Shown here: one piece after another, positions 20,448 through 31,929 of the stretch
Position numbering within the stretch: the stretch's first letter is position 1
Layout: each line of letters opens with the position of its first letter
Assembly: GCA_022457155.1 (NCBI GenBank)
Contig: JAJGOT010000948.1
Coordinates: 61,001-125,000, forward strand
Reading direction: 5' to 3'
Source: Cladopsammia gracilis
Taxonomy: Eukaryota > Cnidaria > Anthozoa > Scleractinia > Dendrophylliidae
DNA: 64,000 nt
Translations under genes and position numbers: made by a program
The notes under the pieces: generated by a model
The model's input: only the letters and a program-made list of their open reading frames with translations
What the model was told of the DNA's origin: nothing
The model's database searches: none

Positions 20448-20705
20448 AAGATTTATGCATTGTTTTCATCTCACAGCAAACTGTGCCGAGCCCAGGAGTT
20501 GTTCTGTATTTCTTATTCCTATATGCATTGCACAAAGTTGGATACTACTCAGTTCCTTATCGTTCGAATAAAAATTATGTCATCACAAATTGCAGTTGAT
20601 CTAGAGGGATTATAATAGACATTTTATATTAGTATCACTTTTCTGCTTTAACTCAAATTTTTACTACATTTGAAGGCATCGATGGAAAAAGGTTCTTAGT
20701 GCATA

Positions 20706-20876
20706 TCTTGTGGTTCAAAATTTTCTTTGGTTTGAAAAATTTTAAACCAGTTTAATTTTTATTTTCCTCTGTCCTGGATTCATCAACATAATCTCAGACA
20801 AAGGAAAATAAAATCAAACTACATGTACATGTAAATTGAAAATTTTTAAACCAGAGAAACATTTGAACCACCGTAT
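20706..20876. mobile_element. Foldback MITE, family copy 3
   Basis: tcttgtggttcaaaattttc...ttttcctctgtc is mirrored by agacaaaggaaaa...gaaaatttttaaacc...tttgaaccac, with an acatgtacatgt insertion in the right arm. Confidence 0.7.
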
Positions 20877-20878
20877 TG

Positions 20879-20912
20879 TGGGCGGCACGGTGGTCTAGTG
20901 GTCAGCGCGTCG
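20879..20912 (+). repeat. Truncated head of a tRNA-derived SINE
   Basis: gggcggcacggtggtctagt...gcgcgtcgg matches the 5' 34 nt of the SINE at 40650-40353 (minus) and includes its A box. It is then replaced abruptly by the 10-bp satellite. Confidence 0.8.
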
Positions 20913-21680
20913 GTGTTACACAATGTCACACGTGTTACACGGTGTTACACGGTGTCACACGATGTTACACAGTGTTACACGGTGTTACACAGTGTTACAG
21001 GGTGTTACAGGGTGTTACATGGTGTTACACAGTGTTACACGATGTTACACAGTGTTACACATTGTTGCACGATGTTACACAGTGTTACACAGTGTCACAT
21101 AGTGTTACAGGGTGTTACACAGTGTTACACAGTGTTACACTATGTTACACAGTGTTACACGGTGTTACACGGTGTTACAGGATGTTACACGGTGTTACAC
21201 AGTGTTACAGGGTGTTACACGATGTTACACAGTGTTACAGGGTGTTACACGGTGTTACACAGTGTTACAGGGTGTTACACGGTGTTACACAGTGTTACGC
21301 GGTGTTACAGGGTGTTATACGGTGTTACACAGTGTTACACGGTGTTACACGATGTTACACAGTGTTACAGGGTGTTACACGGTGTTACACAGTGTTACAG
21401 GGTGTTACACGGTGTTACACAGTGTTACAGGGTGTTACACAGTGTTACAGGGTGTTACACGGTGTTACACAGTGCTACACGGTGTTACACAGTGTTACAG
21501 GGTGTTAAACGGTGTTACACAGTGCTACACAGTGTTACAAGGTGTTACACGGTGTTACACAGTGTTACAGGGTGTTCAACGGTGTTACACAGTGCTACAC
21601 AGTATTGCAGGGTGTTACACTGTGTTACACAGTGTTACAGGGTGTTACAAAGTGTTACTAGTGTTACAGTGTTACATGTT
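20913..21680 (+). repeat. 10-bp satellite array (GTGTTACACR), left arm
   Basis: About 75 units of GTGTTACACG / GTGTTACACA with GTGTTACAGG variants every few units. Because 10 is not a multiple of 3 and the unit has no stop on this strand, all three plus frames stay open and encode the same VTRCYTVLHG-type decapeptide. The long frames here are repeat translations, not genes. Confidence 0.95.
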
Positions 21681-21684
21681 ACTT

Positions 21685-22229
21685 TAAAATGCAAGGCTGA
21701 TTAGACAGCAGATTCGTTCGATTTCTTTTAATATATGCCCGATATTTCGGTTAGACAAAACTAACCTTCATCGGGGGCTAGGAAAGCTAAGTGAAGATGA
21801 AAACAAACGGTTACAATATTTAAAAAGGGCTAGGATAAAATGCTGACACACGATAGGCTAATAAACAAGTAACGGTTGAAACTAGAAACGGCTAGTAATG
21901 AAAATAACAATAAATGTGTGGAGGGTTAAATTTCTTCGCGTCTGTTCATTCCATTAGGTTCAAGTATATTGGCTATTGTGATTAAATATGATTCTCTCGC
22001 TTTACGGATCAACAACAACAACAACAACAACAATTTTATTTCATTATAAATATAACAATATTTATGTCTCTTTTAGAATTAATGAGTTCTAATGGGATGA
22101 TTTGGAGGTCGGTAATGGAGTGTCCGGTGAGGGCAAAGTGATCTGACACGGCAGTAGGTTAATCCTGATGTTCTTTCTTCAAGGCTTTCTCAACTGTACG
22201 TCTGTGTTCCCCAAATCGGTCGCTCACTC
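21685..22229 (-). mobile_element. Inverted tail of a Penelope-like element
   Basis: The reverse complement of 29452-29938, over the endonuclease C terminus, the 3' UTR and the junction into the satellite, with scattered mismatches. The left copy has an extra (CAA)n tract with T-rich sequence at about 22008-22075. It abuts the plus-strand PLE coding region at about 22240. Confidence 0.85.
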
Positions 22230-22244
22230 AATGTAACGCCACCA

Positions 22245-22859
22245 AATAACTGAGGAGTTTGGAGCAGACATCAGTCAACTTCCTGATGGGGTTCTACTCG
22301 TAACTCTGGGCGTGTCCTCACCAACATACCACACAAAGACGGAATCCAAGCCTGTAGTGATTTCCTGGACCAACGTCTTAACCAAACAGTCAAGACTACA
22401 AGAATTTGCGATCTCATTCGCATGACTCTCACAAATAACATATTTACTTTCAACGATCAGTACTACACTAACAGACAAATTAACGGCACAGGAATGGGTA
22501 CAAAAATTGCTCCATCTTACGCCAATCTCTTCATGGGTAAATTCGAACAAAAAGCCCTAGCATCTGCTCCAAAATCTCCCCTTAATTGGTGGCGTTACAT
22601 TGATGACATATTCCTTCTCTGGACCCACGGCGAAGAGAAACTTCATGATTTCATCGAATATTTAAATAGCTTGCATTCTGCAATCAAGTTTACCAGCTCC
22701 TTCTCAGACACTGAAATCCTCTTCTTAGATGTTCGCGTTCTCCTTATCAATGGGAAATTAGAAACTGATCTTTACGTCAAACCTACAGACAAGCACCAGT
22801 ACCTCCTAAAATCGTCCTGTCACCAGAGAAGGCATAATTATCACTTTGTAAAAGAATAA
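22245..22859 (+). pseudogene. Penelope-type reverse transcriptase (5'-truncated, disabled)
   Basis: The frame shows LPDGVLLVTLGVSS, then, after a frame change near 22305, TNIPHKDGIQACSDF, GTGMGTKIAPSYANLFMG and WWRYIDDIFLLW. These are the fingers/palm blocks of PLE reverse transcriptase, and YIDD is the catalytic pair. The first catalytic block, normally LDVSS, reads LGVSS (GGC for the Asp codon), and a stop ends the frame at 22857-22859 before the linker. N-terminal RT blocks are missing. The element is inactive. Confidence 0.85.
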
Positions 22860-22910
22860 ATCCAGAAAGTAAATTCTATCCCACGTAGTACAGCCCTGGA
22901 AACATCAACT

Positions 22911-23301
22911 GACACGAAAGTAACAAACAGGATACTATTTGTAGTAACATTCAATCCAGCCCTCCCTTACATACCTAAAACGATTCAACGAAATCTCAAC
23001 ATCCTTCATTCTTCTAAAAGATGCAAAGAAGCATTCCCTTTCCCTTCTTTGATTTCCTACCGCAGATCCAAGAACTTGCCTGACATTCTTGTCAGAGCTG
23101 TACATCGCAGACCACCCCCTCAAACACCTGGAATTTTCCGTTGTAACAGAAATCGGTGTAAAAAATGTCCTTTTATCAAAGAAGGAGCCACGTTTTACAC
23201 CTTCTTCTCTACAGGTGAAAAACGACAAATACGACATCGCATCTGCTGCACATCCACTAACGTCACTAATGATCCAATGCGCCAAATGCCAAACACAATA
23301 C
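22911..23301 (+). pseudogene. PLE linker and first half of GIY-YIG endonuclease
   Basis: A continuous frame contains TNRILFVVTFNPALPYIPKT, SYRRSKNLPDILVRAV and the Cys motif FRCNRNRCKKCPF, then the endonuclease start with CAKCQTQY. It stops at the YIG Tyr codon (TAC, 23299-23301) because a 6.1 kb element begins at 23302. It continues at 29425. Confidence 0.85.
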
Positions 23302-23327
23302 AGGGATTCTGACACGGTGCGCGGGTG

Positions 23328-23390
23328 CGGAACCGCACAATTCGGTCAAACCCGCACAATTTCTAAAAATCCGCACAATGAAATATTTGA
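23328..23390 (+). repeat. Subterminal CCGCACAAT repeats, left
   Basis: Three copies of (C)CCGCACAAT within 60 bp. They are in the same orientation as the right-end copies. Confidence 0.75.
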
Positions 23391-24280
23391 AATATTTGCT
23401 TAAAATTTTAATTAAGTCAGGTATTTCTATTGATTACCAAGATTTCAAGAAACGTTTTAGGCTATTTTCAGCCCATTTTCCTTCCAAACAATCAAGAAAT
23501 CCCTGGCTTTCCTCGAACAGTTCGAGTGGATCGATATAAAAATCAAAGGGCTCTTAAAGCCATCTCGTTAATGCGTTAGAACGTGAGGTTAATAAAAAAA
23601 ATAGAAGAATTGATAGTGAATATGGTAAAGATGCCTTTGTAACAGATTTTGATAATATCATCAAATTTATTTATTGGGTCAATTACCATCATTTTCGAAT
23701 TACATACCATTATAAGTAGTTCTTTATGATCCATTGTTCAATCGGCAAACACTGAGCACGTAACAACGCTGAAAAACTCATAAAAGAACATTGCTTTCCC
23801 CGTGAAATGGCACTAAATCGTTCGTGACCTTGATGAATGCTCTTTCAGTCTTTGTGATTCATTGTTCAATCGGCAAACTCTGAGCACGTAACAACGCTGA
23901 AAAACTCATAAGAACATTGCCTTCCCCCGTGAAATGTCACTAAATTGTTCGTAACCTTGATGAATGTTTCCAGCAACAAATAAGTTTGAATTTGTCATGA
24001 CACATTTGCAAATAGAAACACTTACTTTGAAATCGAAGGATAGAAGCGATCACGTTGATTGAGTGAAAGTTTTTAAAAGAGAAATAAGACTTGGATCTTA
24101 GAATCTTTTACTGCGGTCGTGACCCCGGGGGTCGTGATGAAGACACACTGTCAACACTATAATAAGTTTGTTGCTCGCCAGCGACGAGCAGGATTTGTGG
24201 GTTGTCACTTCTTATAACAATTCATTGTAGAATTCAGACTACCCAGTCATTTGAGAACCCTAACCCTAACGCTAACCCCC
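23391..24280. repeat. Non-coding with a 128-bp-period direct repeat
   Basis: attgttcaatcggcaaac...gaccttgatgaatg occurs at about 23732-23838 and again at 23860-23966 with minor differences. 24256-24275 is a short telomere-like stretch (accctaaccctaacgctaac). No genes. Confidence 0.65.
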
Positions 24281-24289
24281 CCTCCCCAT

Positions 24290-24499
24290 GTAACCACAAT
24301 AGGCCATTTGCACGATGACGTCATATGACTACAACTACCACAATCCTTCAGTTTTTTTGTTTTGTAGTGCAACTTAAGGCCATTGTTATTTAAACCTCAC
24401 TGGGATTACAAAATTTAAATAAGAAAGGAAAAACCAATTAATTCTGGTAGTTGTAGTCAAATGACACCATCGTGCAAATGGCCAATTGTGGTTACAGGG
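24290..24499. mobile_element. MITE with ~52-bp TIRs and a terminal G/C tract
   Basis: catgtaaccacaataggcca...tgactacaactacca (24296-24341) is inverted at 24445-24497 (tggtagttgtagtcaaatga...ttgtggttacagg). A C-run lies at the left border and a ~20-G tract at the right border (to 24521). Confidence 0.8.
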
Positions 24500-24522
24500 G
24501 GGCGGGGGGGGGGGGGGGGGGG

Positions 24523-25008
24523 GGTCTGGTGTCCTCCCGGGCGCTGAAGCCTCGTGGTTCGCCTCGCGGCGTTTCGCTTTCGGGCAGTCTTGTCGCCGTA
24601 TTGTTCCACGAGTTGTAGAATTCAACAGGAACGAAGCATGACACGTGTAGTGCATTTTTCCCTAAAAGGAGTAAAGGGATAACGCGGCTTTCAAAAGACC
24701 GATGCCGCCAACTGCGTGGCCGATTCTGTAGATCGGAGGTTGACGTCGAAGCACTTTCCTCCGTAGAGGGGTACAACCCCAACGATTTCTTCCTTAAAGT
24801 CCGGTAACGACTGCGCTATACTGAGCGAATCAAGAGCCAGGTTTTCCTCCGCTATCAAGCGGACAGTTAAAGTGTGGGCGAACGGCTGGTGCGCGGGACG
24901 CGCGGCCATCTCCACGTAACGCGAGGGCGAGAAAACTCGCGAGACCAAAACCAAAACTACAAAATTGAAAAGCACGCACTCACCAAAGCGAAGAAGGACG
25001 GTTACCAC
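24523..25008 (-). pseudogene. LINE ORF1-like fragment (frameshifted)
   Basis: A GC-rich minus-strand segment. MAARPAHQPFAHTLTVRL, then SLSIAQSLPDFKEEIVGVVP and LYGGKCFDVNLRS, runs into a second frame, FESRVIPLLLLGKNALHVSC then FVPVEF. The order (N-terminal basic start, hydrophobic beta/alpha pattern, HVS-FVPVEF block) resembles nucleic-acid-binding ORF1 proteins of Tx1-type LINEs that I recall from cnidarians. That assignment is tentative. The frames break near 24690, and the rest of the protein, including any zinc knuckles, is absent. Confidence 0.4.
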
Positions 25009-25194
25009 ACGCTTTCTTGCTTGTGGTGAAAAAACGGCACCAAATCTTGTGAAAAAAAGCTCTCCTTAGTCGTCGAAGTTGAGGACTATTCTGGCTTTTG
25101 GTCTTCAAAAAGTGGAGCACTGATAAGAACAGATCCCCCAATGCAGTACAGAAAAGTTGTTTGCAGAGGGGCACGGGTTCCCCTCTTTTGCAAA

Positions 25195-25241
<47 letters not shown>

Positions 25242-25256
25242 GTAATAATAATAATA
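25195..25256. repeat. (AAT)n microsatellite
   Basis: About 60 bp of AAT/TAA with one interruption near 25241. Poly-Ile/Tyr frames over it are artefacts. Confidence 0.95.
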
Positions 25257-25849
25257 AGTTTCGCTCTGGCGCACAGGTTACGCTTTGCGCCCTGTGTTGC
25301 TTTTATAACACTGTGCATACAGATAGTTTTACTGCAATAATAATAATGAAGCCATAACATTTTCTAAACACGTCTATTGTATAGCCAAATTATAGACCCC
25401 ATTTTAGTCACTAGCGTGAAAATGTAAACTTTGTAATCGAAAATTAGTGATTTCCTGTTTTTAAAATCCCAAATGGCTACTAAAATAAAACTACGCCCAT
25501 TTCGTGAACATAAATCTCTATTGGCCGATTTGCATCATGTGATGTTTTCATGTGCGTATTTTTGCTGCGAGCCCCCGAGGAGTAACACACTAATCTTTGG
25601 TTTGCCTGTGGTTCCAAGTCTTATGCGATAGTCACGGTTATATATTAGAATTGTGGGATCTTGCAATTGTTTTTTAATAGCTCCTCAGAGTTTATTCCGC
25701 GTTTAAGTGTAATGTGTTTCTCGGAGCTAGGCAGTATCTCCATTGTCAGAAGTATGGCGTCATTACATCCGGTTTGAAATATTTGAATCTCCAGCATGAT
25801 AGCTGTACACTCTTTATCAAGTTTCCCGGAAAATGACATCATGAAACTT

Positions 25850-26385
<536 letters not shown>

Positions 26386-26522
26386 GAGTATTATTTTATT
26401 TTGTATTAAATTTTCCACCGCAGAAATATACTAACGGGACCTTTTTAACAGTGAACATATTGCTCTCATAACTCCGAGGCGACGGGCACAACAGTCATCT
26501 GTATTCCGCCCATGTCCAATAT

Positions 26523-26700
26523 ACACGAATGGGTACGATTCGTCAAAGTAAGCTCACCATCCGTAACATTCGCACAAACAGTAAAAGCAGTAGCGATTTG
26601 TCCAAGTGGGCTCACCATCCGTACCATCCGTACAAACAGTAAAAGCAGTAGCAATTCGCCAACCGCATTCACCGTTCGTACCAATCGTACGGATCATAAT
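26523..26700. repeat. Tandem repeat, ~66-bp unit, ~3 copies
   Basis: The block ctcaccatccgta...cacaaacagtaaaagcagta recurs at about 26552, 26610 and (diverged) 26668. A CG-containing, non-coding minisatellite. Confidence 0.65.
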
Positions 26701-27021
26701 GCAGCATTGACAAATCGTACCCGGTTGTGTGTATTGGACAACACTCTCCGGGCTGGCTGCGAGCGTTTCTTCTCATCATGAAAATTTAGAATTTTTACAC
26801 ACGGCACTCATGTAAAGCAGGTTTTTAAATTTTCGCATTTAATATGATTGTTGTATAGTTATTGATTATTAGAGTAATTTTAGAGTAATTTAGTTCTAGC
26901 TATTATATATTTTATAATAATTCTGTATACAATTAGGTTTTTATAGTTGTGACTGATAAGTTTACCGTGTCTAAATAAAGTTATCCTATCTTATCCTATC
27001 CTATCCCGATTCAACTCCAGA

Positions 27022-27552
27022 CCCCAGGGGGGGGGGGCACTCCCAAAAATTTGGGTAGGGGTGTGCCGTTGAGTATCTGAAAGCCTGACCATGTTCCAGA
27101 CGAAATAAAGGTAATTTTGCAACCCTGTTCCAGACAAACTGGCAAAAAAAAAGACACGCTGTTCCAGACAAACCACAAAAATAGGTACCCTGTTCCAGAC
27201 TAGAAGAAATAAAAATGTAAAGTCTGTTCACGACTGTTATTGTTGCACATTTATTCATTCTAGACCATGCTTTCATCAAGCGTTTACCTTAGAATGTACT
27301 CTAGTTGGGCAAATGCCATCATTATTGGCAAACAACAACTGATTTGATCGTGAGTAATCAAGGCCGAAAAAATCGACCCTGTTTCAGAGCCAAAGTAGTA
27401 GTAAACTCTACCCTGTTCCCACCCTGTTCCAGACTAGAAACAGTGATTTGTATACCTGTTCCAGACTCAGAGAGTCAAAAACCATACCCTGTTGAGCGGC
27501 ACATCCCCGTATAGCCCATATATGGGAGTGCCCCCCCCCCCCCCCCTGCCCG
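27022..27552. mobile_element. MITE with G/C-tract TIRs and CCCTGTTCCAGAC units
   Basis: gggggggggcactccca...tgtgccg near the left end is inverted at the right end (cggcacatcccc...tgggagtgccccccccc). Between them ctgttccagac recurs about eight times, on both strands in places. Long frames are absent. Confidence 0.75.
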
Positions 27553-27768
27553 GGCTCAAAGACACCTCCTCAAAAGAACCAGAGACTGTTATAATACTGA
27601 TACGTTTTTACAACAACGTACAATAATTCACTCACTAGTTTTCTCGTTGTTTATGTTCATATTGGCGCCAGAACAGCAACCATAACTAGGGGAACTATAC
27701 AAACCTCCGGTCAGGAAGTAAAATTGCAGTTTAATACCGATGCCTTGGATTTTATTTATACTTGACCA

Positions 27769-27875
27769 GAAATCCGCAAACATTTCCTCCCAGAAGAAAT
27801 TTTAGCTGTCTCGACGCGCAAAAATTTCCTCCCGCAAAACAAATTCAGTCGGACAATCCGCAAAATTTCCTTGTA
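27769..27875. repeat. Degenerate CCGCAAAATTTCCT repeats
   Basis: At least three units (atccgcaaacatttcct, cgcgcaaaaatttcct, atccgcaaaatttcct). They resemble the CCGCACAATTT subterminal motif of the hAT-like insertion that contains them. Confidence 0.5.
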
Positions 27876-28469
27876 CACGGTAGCTAAAGCAATAAAACTA
27901 TGACGTCTTTCCCATACTATTGCATAATCAAACCATAATAGCAATGATTCAGTATTCCAAAATAGAACAAACGCAAAGTTCATGCTATTTTGCTCTGCCA
28001 TATCGCACATGTTAAAACACAAACTTTCCGGTCCCATTTAACTTTCTTAAAACGTCTCCATTGGTAAAAATACACCGTGAAATTCTCAAACTGCGTTTCC
28101 CAAGAAAACGCATTTCACCTATTTTTATCCTTCTAAAGCAGCTTTAATGGCTTAACGACAAATGATTGAAAATTTGAAACACTGATAGGTAACGTGAGAT
28201 ATCGAAACTTAATAAGAACTTTAATACCTTTGCGGTGACGTAATGTGAGATATGACAAGTTCATGACAAGTTCTGACATCCCAATACCCTAGGGAAATTA
28301 ACAATAGGTCCGGGGGTGCAGTATGTGACGCCGTTCTTGAAATCCTAACCGGTTTAACCAACCATATCCTCAATGCCCTAATATAGCTTCTATAAAGAAG
28401 AAAGAACTAACTTCCCGGACAAAAGTCCACCAAACTTAACAAAGAACCTTTGTTAACAACTTTTGTCCC

Positions 28470-28845
28470 TTTTCTAGTGATTCCTACATCTCGTTTTCGC
28501 GCATGCGCATTAACGAGATAACAACAAGGCGTTCTCTTCGTCGTCCTGGTAACTAGTCTCAGTTTTACTTCTTTCCGACTTCGCGTCGCTTTTTAGATCT
28601 CGTTTTCCAGATATTATGTCTTTTTTCTTAGCAGCCTGTTGATATTTTTTCCAGCGCTTTCGCTTCCTCTTTCAATTTAATATGTCGGGGACCGAAGAAG
28701 AAACACCGAAGAAATGTACCCGGTCGCGCCGAAATGAATGTCACTACGTCTGAATTATTTTCGCAAAGAACTAATCAAGTTTGCGAATCGACAAATAAAC
28801 TAGTAAAGCGCTGGAACTTCGGATTGATAGGAGAAATTCATTAAG
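28470..28845 (+). promoter_or_regulatory. CpG-containing promoter/5' exon-like patch
   Basis: This stretch (tctcgttttcgcgcatgcgc..., ttcgcgtcgc) is GC-richer than its surroundings and precedes an ATG at 28682 opening MSGTEEETPKKCTRSRRN, which stops after 23 codons; a second ATG in another frame at 28734 gives 36 codons. It may be the remnant of a captured gene start. Weak. Confidence 0.25.
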
Positions 28846-29298
28846 TTCTGATCAGAATACTGGATTTGATTTTTCCAATCAAGTGGAAGACGTAATGCAA
28901 AACAAACATGCTATCAAATTACATTTAGCACGCAATTTGCATACATCTCGAGGTTGTGTTTTTGCGGCAAACTTTCGAAGAAATTGTGTGAACCTTTAAT
29001 GGAAATAATTCACACTACATAAAACGTACGGATTTTTCATAAAGGAACTCGCTCAGATCGGGAACATTTTATTTAGAGGTGGTATTTCGGTTTTACCCGA
29101 TCGAGTTCATCGTGTCACGCAATGTGATTTTGAGACAAATAGACTTTGGTGAAGAAAAACAGCCGCAAATTGGCAATTGCTGGGTACATTTTAATCCCCA
29201 AAGTAAAACATCTATTTGTATTTTTCATTTATGCAGAATTTCCTCCCTGTCGTATTTTTCTGGCGTGGCTAGAACATTGCTGATTGAATATTTGGTTG

Positions 29299-29400
29299 GT
29301 CACAGCATTGCGCAATCCTGCACAATTTCCCGCACAATCGAAGTTATTTCCCGCACAATTTGACCCAAAACTCCCCCGCCCGCACAATTTTAGTTTTTTT
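29299..29400 (+). repeat. Subterminal CCGCACAAT repeats, right
   Basis: Four copies (tgcacaattt, cccgcacaat, cccgcacaattt, cccgcacaatttt), same orientation as the left-end set. Confidence 0.75.
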
Positions 29401-29424
29401 TTCCCGCACCCTGTCAGAATCCCT

Positions 29425-29702
29425 GACAATGCATCGGTGAGACTCAACTAAAAGTTAGCGACCGATTTGGGGAACACAGACGTGCAGTTGGGAAAGCCTT
29501 GCAGAACGAACATCAGGATCAACCTACTGCCGTGTCAGATCACTTTGCCCTCACCGGACACTCCATTACTGACCTCCAAATCATTCCATTAGAACTCATT
29601 AATTCTAAAACAAACATGATCCGTAAAGCGAGAGAATCATATTTAATCACTATAGCCAATACACTTGAACCTAATGGAATGAACAGACGCGACGAAACTT
29701 AA
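29425..29702 (+). pseudogene. Second half of the PLE GIY-YIG endonuclease
   Basis: It resumes with CIGETQLKVSDRFGEHRR, the YIGE...DRFxEH core of PLE endonucleases with Cys where Tyr is expected (TGC for TAC, within the target duplication). It continues to VSDHFALTGHSI, KARESYLITIANTLEPNG and a TAA. The C-terminal half is intact. It parallels the endonuclease tail at 6363-6722. Confidence 0.85.
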
Positions 29703-29944
29703 TCTTCCACATATTTTTTGTTATTTTCATTACTAGCCGTTTCTAGTTTTCAACCCTTACTTGTTTATTAGCCTATCGTGTGTCAGCATTTTATCTTAGC
29801 CCTTTTTAAATATTGTAACCGTTTGCTTTCATCTTCACTAAGCTTTCCTAGCCCCCGATGAAGGTTAGTTTTGTCTAACCGAAATATCGGGCATATATTA
29901 TTAAAAGAAATCGAACGAATTTGCTGTCTGATCAGCCTTTCATG
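29703..29944 (+). mobile_element. PLE 3' UTR, right arm of the palindrome
   Basis: cccccgatgaaggttagttt...aaccgaaatatcgggcat is the PLE 3' end motif. The region is the inverted twin of 21685-21960 and passes directly into the satellite. Confidence 0.8.
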
Positions 29945-30880
29945 TTAAAGTAACATGTAACACTGTAACACTAGTAACACTTTGTAACACCATGTAACAC
30001 TGTGTAACACCGTGCAACACCCTGTAACACTGTGTAACACCGTGTAACACCGTGTAACACCCTGTAACACTGTGTAGCACTGTGTAACACCGTTTAACAC
30101 CCTGTAGCACTGTGTAACACCGCGTAACACCATGTAACACTGTGTAACACCGCGTAACACCATGTAACACTGTGTAACACCGTGTAACACTGTGTAACAC
30201 CGTGTAACACTGTGTAACACCGTGTAACACCATGTAACGGCAGAAAAATCGTGTAACACTCTGTAACACCGTGTAACACTGTGCAACACGGTGTAACACC
30301 CTGCAACATTGTGTAACACCGTGTAACACTGTGTAACACCGTGTAACACCCTGTAACACTATGTAACATCGTGTAACACCGTGTAACACCCTGTAACACT
30401 ATGTCACATCGTGTAACACCGTGTAACACCCTGTAACACTGTGTAACATCGTGTAGCACTGTGTAACATCGTGTAACACTGTGTAACACCGCGCAACACC
30501 ATGTAACGTTGTAACACCGTGTAACACTGTGTAACAGTCTGTAATACCATGTAACACTGTATAACACCCTGTTACACCGTGTAACTTGTAACACCGTGTA
30601 ACACCTTGTCAAAAAATGTTATAGGGTGTTACACAGTGTTACAGGGTGTTACACGGTGTTACACGGTGTTACAGGGTGTTACACGGTGTTCATGTAACAC
30701 CGTGTAACACTCTGTAACACTGTGTAATACCCTGTAAAACCGTGTAACACCGTGTAACACTCTGTAACACCGTGTAACACCTTGTAAAACCGTTTAACAC
30801 TGTGTAACACCCTGTAACACTCTGTAACATTCTGTAACAAGGTGTTACACGGTGTTACAGCATGTTACAGCTTGTTTGCT
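29945..30880 (-). repeat. 10-bp satellite array, right arm, with internal inversions
   Basis: TGTAACACCG/TGTAACACTG units, the reverse complement of the left array. The first ~65 bp mirror the left array's inner edge exactly. The orientation flips to GTGTTACA at about 30613-30690, back at 30691-30838, and again at 30839-30870. A 14-nt non-repeat interruption (gcagaaaaatcgtg) lies at 30240. Confidence 0.9.
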
Positions 30881-31850
30881 GGCCATCTTGTCGCTACCGC
30901 ACAACTTTGGTCCATTCGCCGTGTAACAGTGTTACATGGAAAAGGTCTAGAATTTTCGTCCCTAAATCGGGCAGCATATGCCTGTATAAACTGGATAACC
31001 TCAGGGAATACTCTAGACATGGCTTTAGTTTGTCACTGTGTTAAAGCAGGTTTCTCATAAAAACAAAACCCTCTTAATATAGATACCAAATATCATTCTA
31101 ATAATAATAATTAATCAAATTGTTATCTACAATTTTTAACCTGTTATGTTCAATTTGCAATATTTGTTTCCGTATTGAGTGGCGTGCCTGCGAATTAGCT
31201 GGATAGCTAAGTGCCTGTCCACTGTAAACAATGTTTACATTACGTACAAATATTATATTCTGCGCAATCAAGCAAAACAAGTAAATCAGATTTGACAATC
31301 AAAACACATAAGGCAGTCTTGTATTTCACTCCAGTTAAAACATGTGAAGTAGGGGTCCTTTGGAACAGATTTGCTTGAGGCAAGCTTTATTAACTTTGCA
31401 GTTTGATGACGACAAAAGTTTTGTCCAACAATAACTTGACCAATTGATAAGGTTATGGTCCTTTTTGGCATGTGCCATCTTTGTTCTACAATCATACGAC
31501 CAAATGTACTGTAGATTGTGCTGGTCAATAGTTGCTATTTACTACTAGGTTCCGTAGAATAGAAAATTTGATTACCCAGGGGATACCTTCTTGTATGGGA
31601 GGGGATGAGGGGGAGGGGATGGGGGGAGTTGGTCTGGAGTGAAAATACTCAACTCTGAAAAACCATATCATTCATCTTCATCATAAAAAATGTGTAGAAA
31701 CTTGAGATTTATTGTTCATTAATAAAAAACTGCATTTAACAAACTCATAACTGAGACCAATATCATTAAACTAAATTTTATCAATTATTCTAGCTAGTTG
31801 GGCAGCTTCAATTGCTTTGAATTCGATACATGTATAAAGATTCAGTCCTT
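30881..31850. other. Non-coding; possible intron
   Basis: No supported exon; G-rich tract gggagggg...ggggggag at 31598-31630. If the exon at 31924-31853 is real, this would be its downstream intron, truncated by the satellite block. Confidence 0.35.
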
Positions 31851-31852
31851 AC

Positions 31853-31924
31853 CTTTTTAGGGCAGCTGTTTGGCGGCGTTAGCAAGAAGCAACTGGTATC
31901 TTCATCTACTTGCTGTGAATACAT
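31853..31924 (-). CDS. Candidate first coding exon, unrecognised gene
   Basis: ATG at 31924 opens MYSQQVDEDTSCFLLTPPNS then CPKK and meets a canonical donor (aag|gtaagg at 31852) in phase 0. A CACGTG-containing, CpG-bearing stretch lies upstream (about 31960-32250). No matching downstream exon was found before the satellite DNA at 30880, so the gene may be truncated. Function unknown. Confidence 0.4.
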
Positions 31925-31929
31925 CTGTG

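Noticed and set aside
20913..21680. CRISPR-like regular repeats
   Set aside because: 10-bp head-to-tail units with no spacers in an animal genome; a satellite.
20876..21704. Three long overlapping plus-strand frames (190-270 codons) in the 10-bp satellite
   Set aside because: All encode the same decapeptide cycle because the 10-bp unit has no stop in any phase; no start context or non-repeat sequence.
24256..24275. Telomere-like CCCTAA stretch as a chromosome end or healed break
   Set aside because: Only about three units, one mutated, lying at the border of a MITE; too short to interpret.
29940..30612. Long minus-strand frames in the right satellite array
   Set aside because: Same repeat translation as the left arm.
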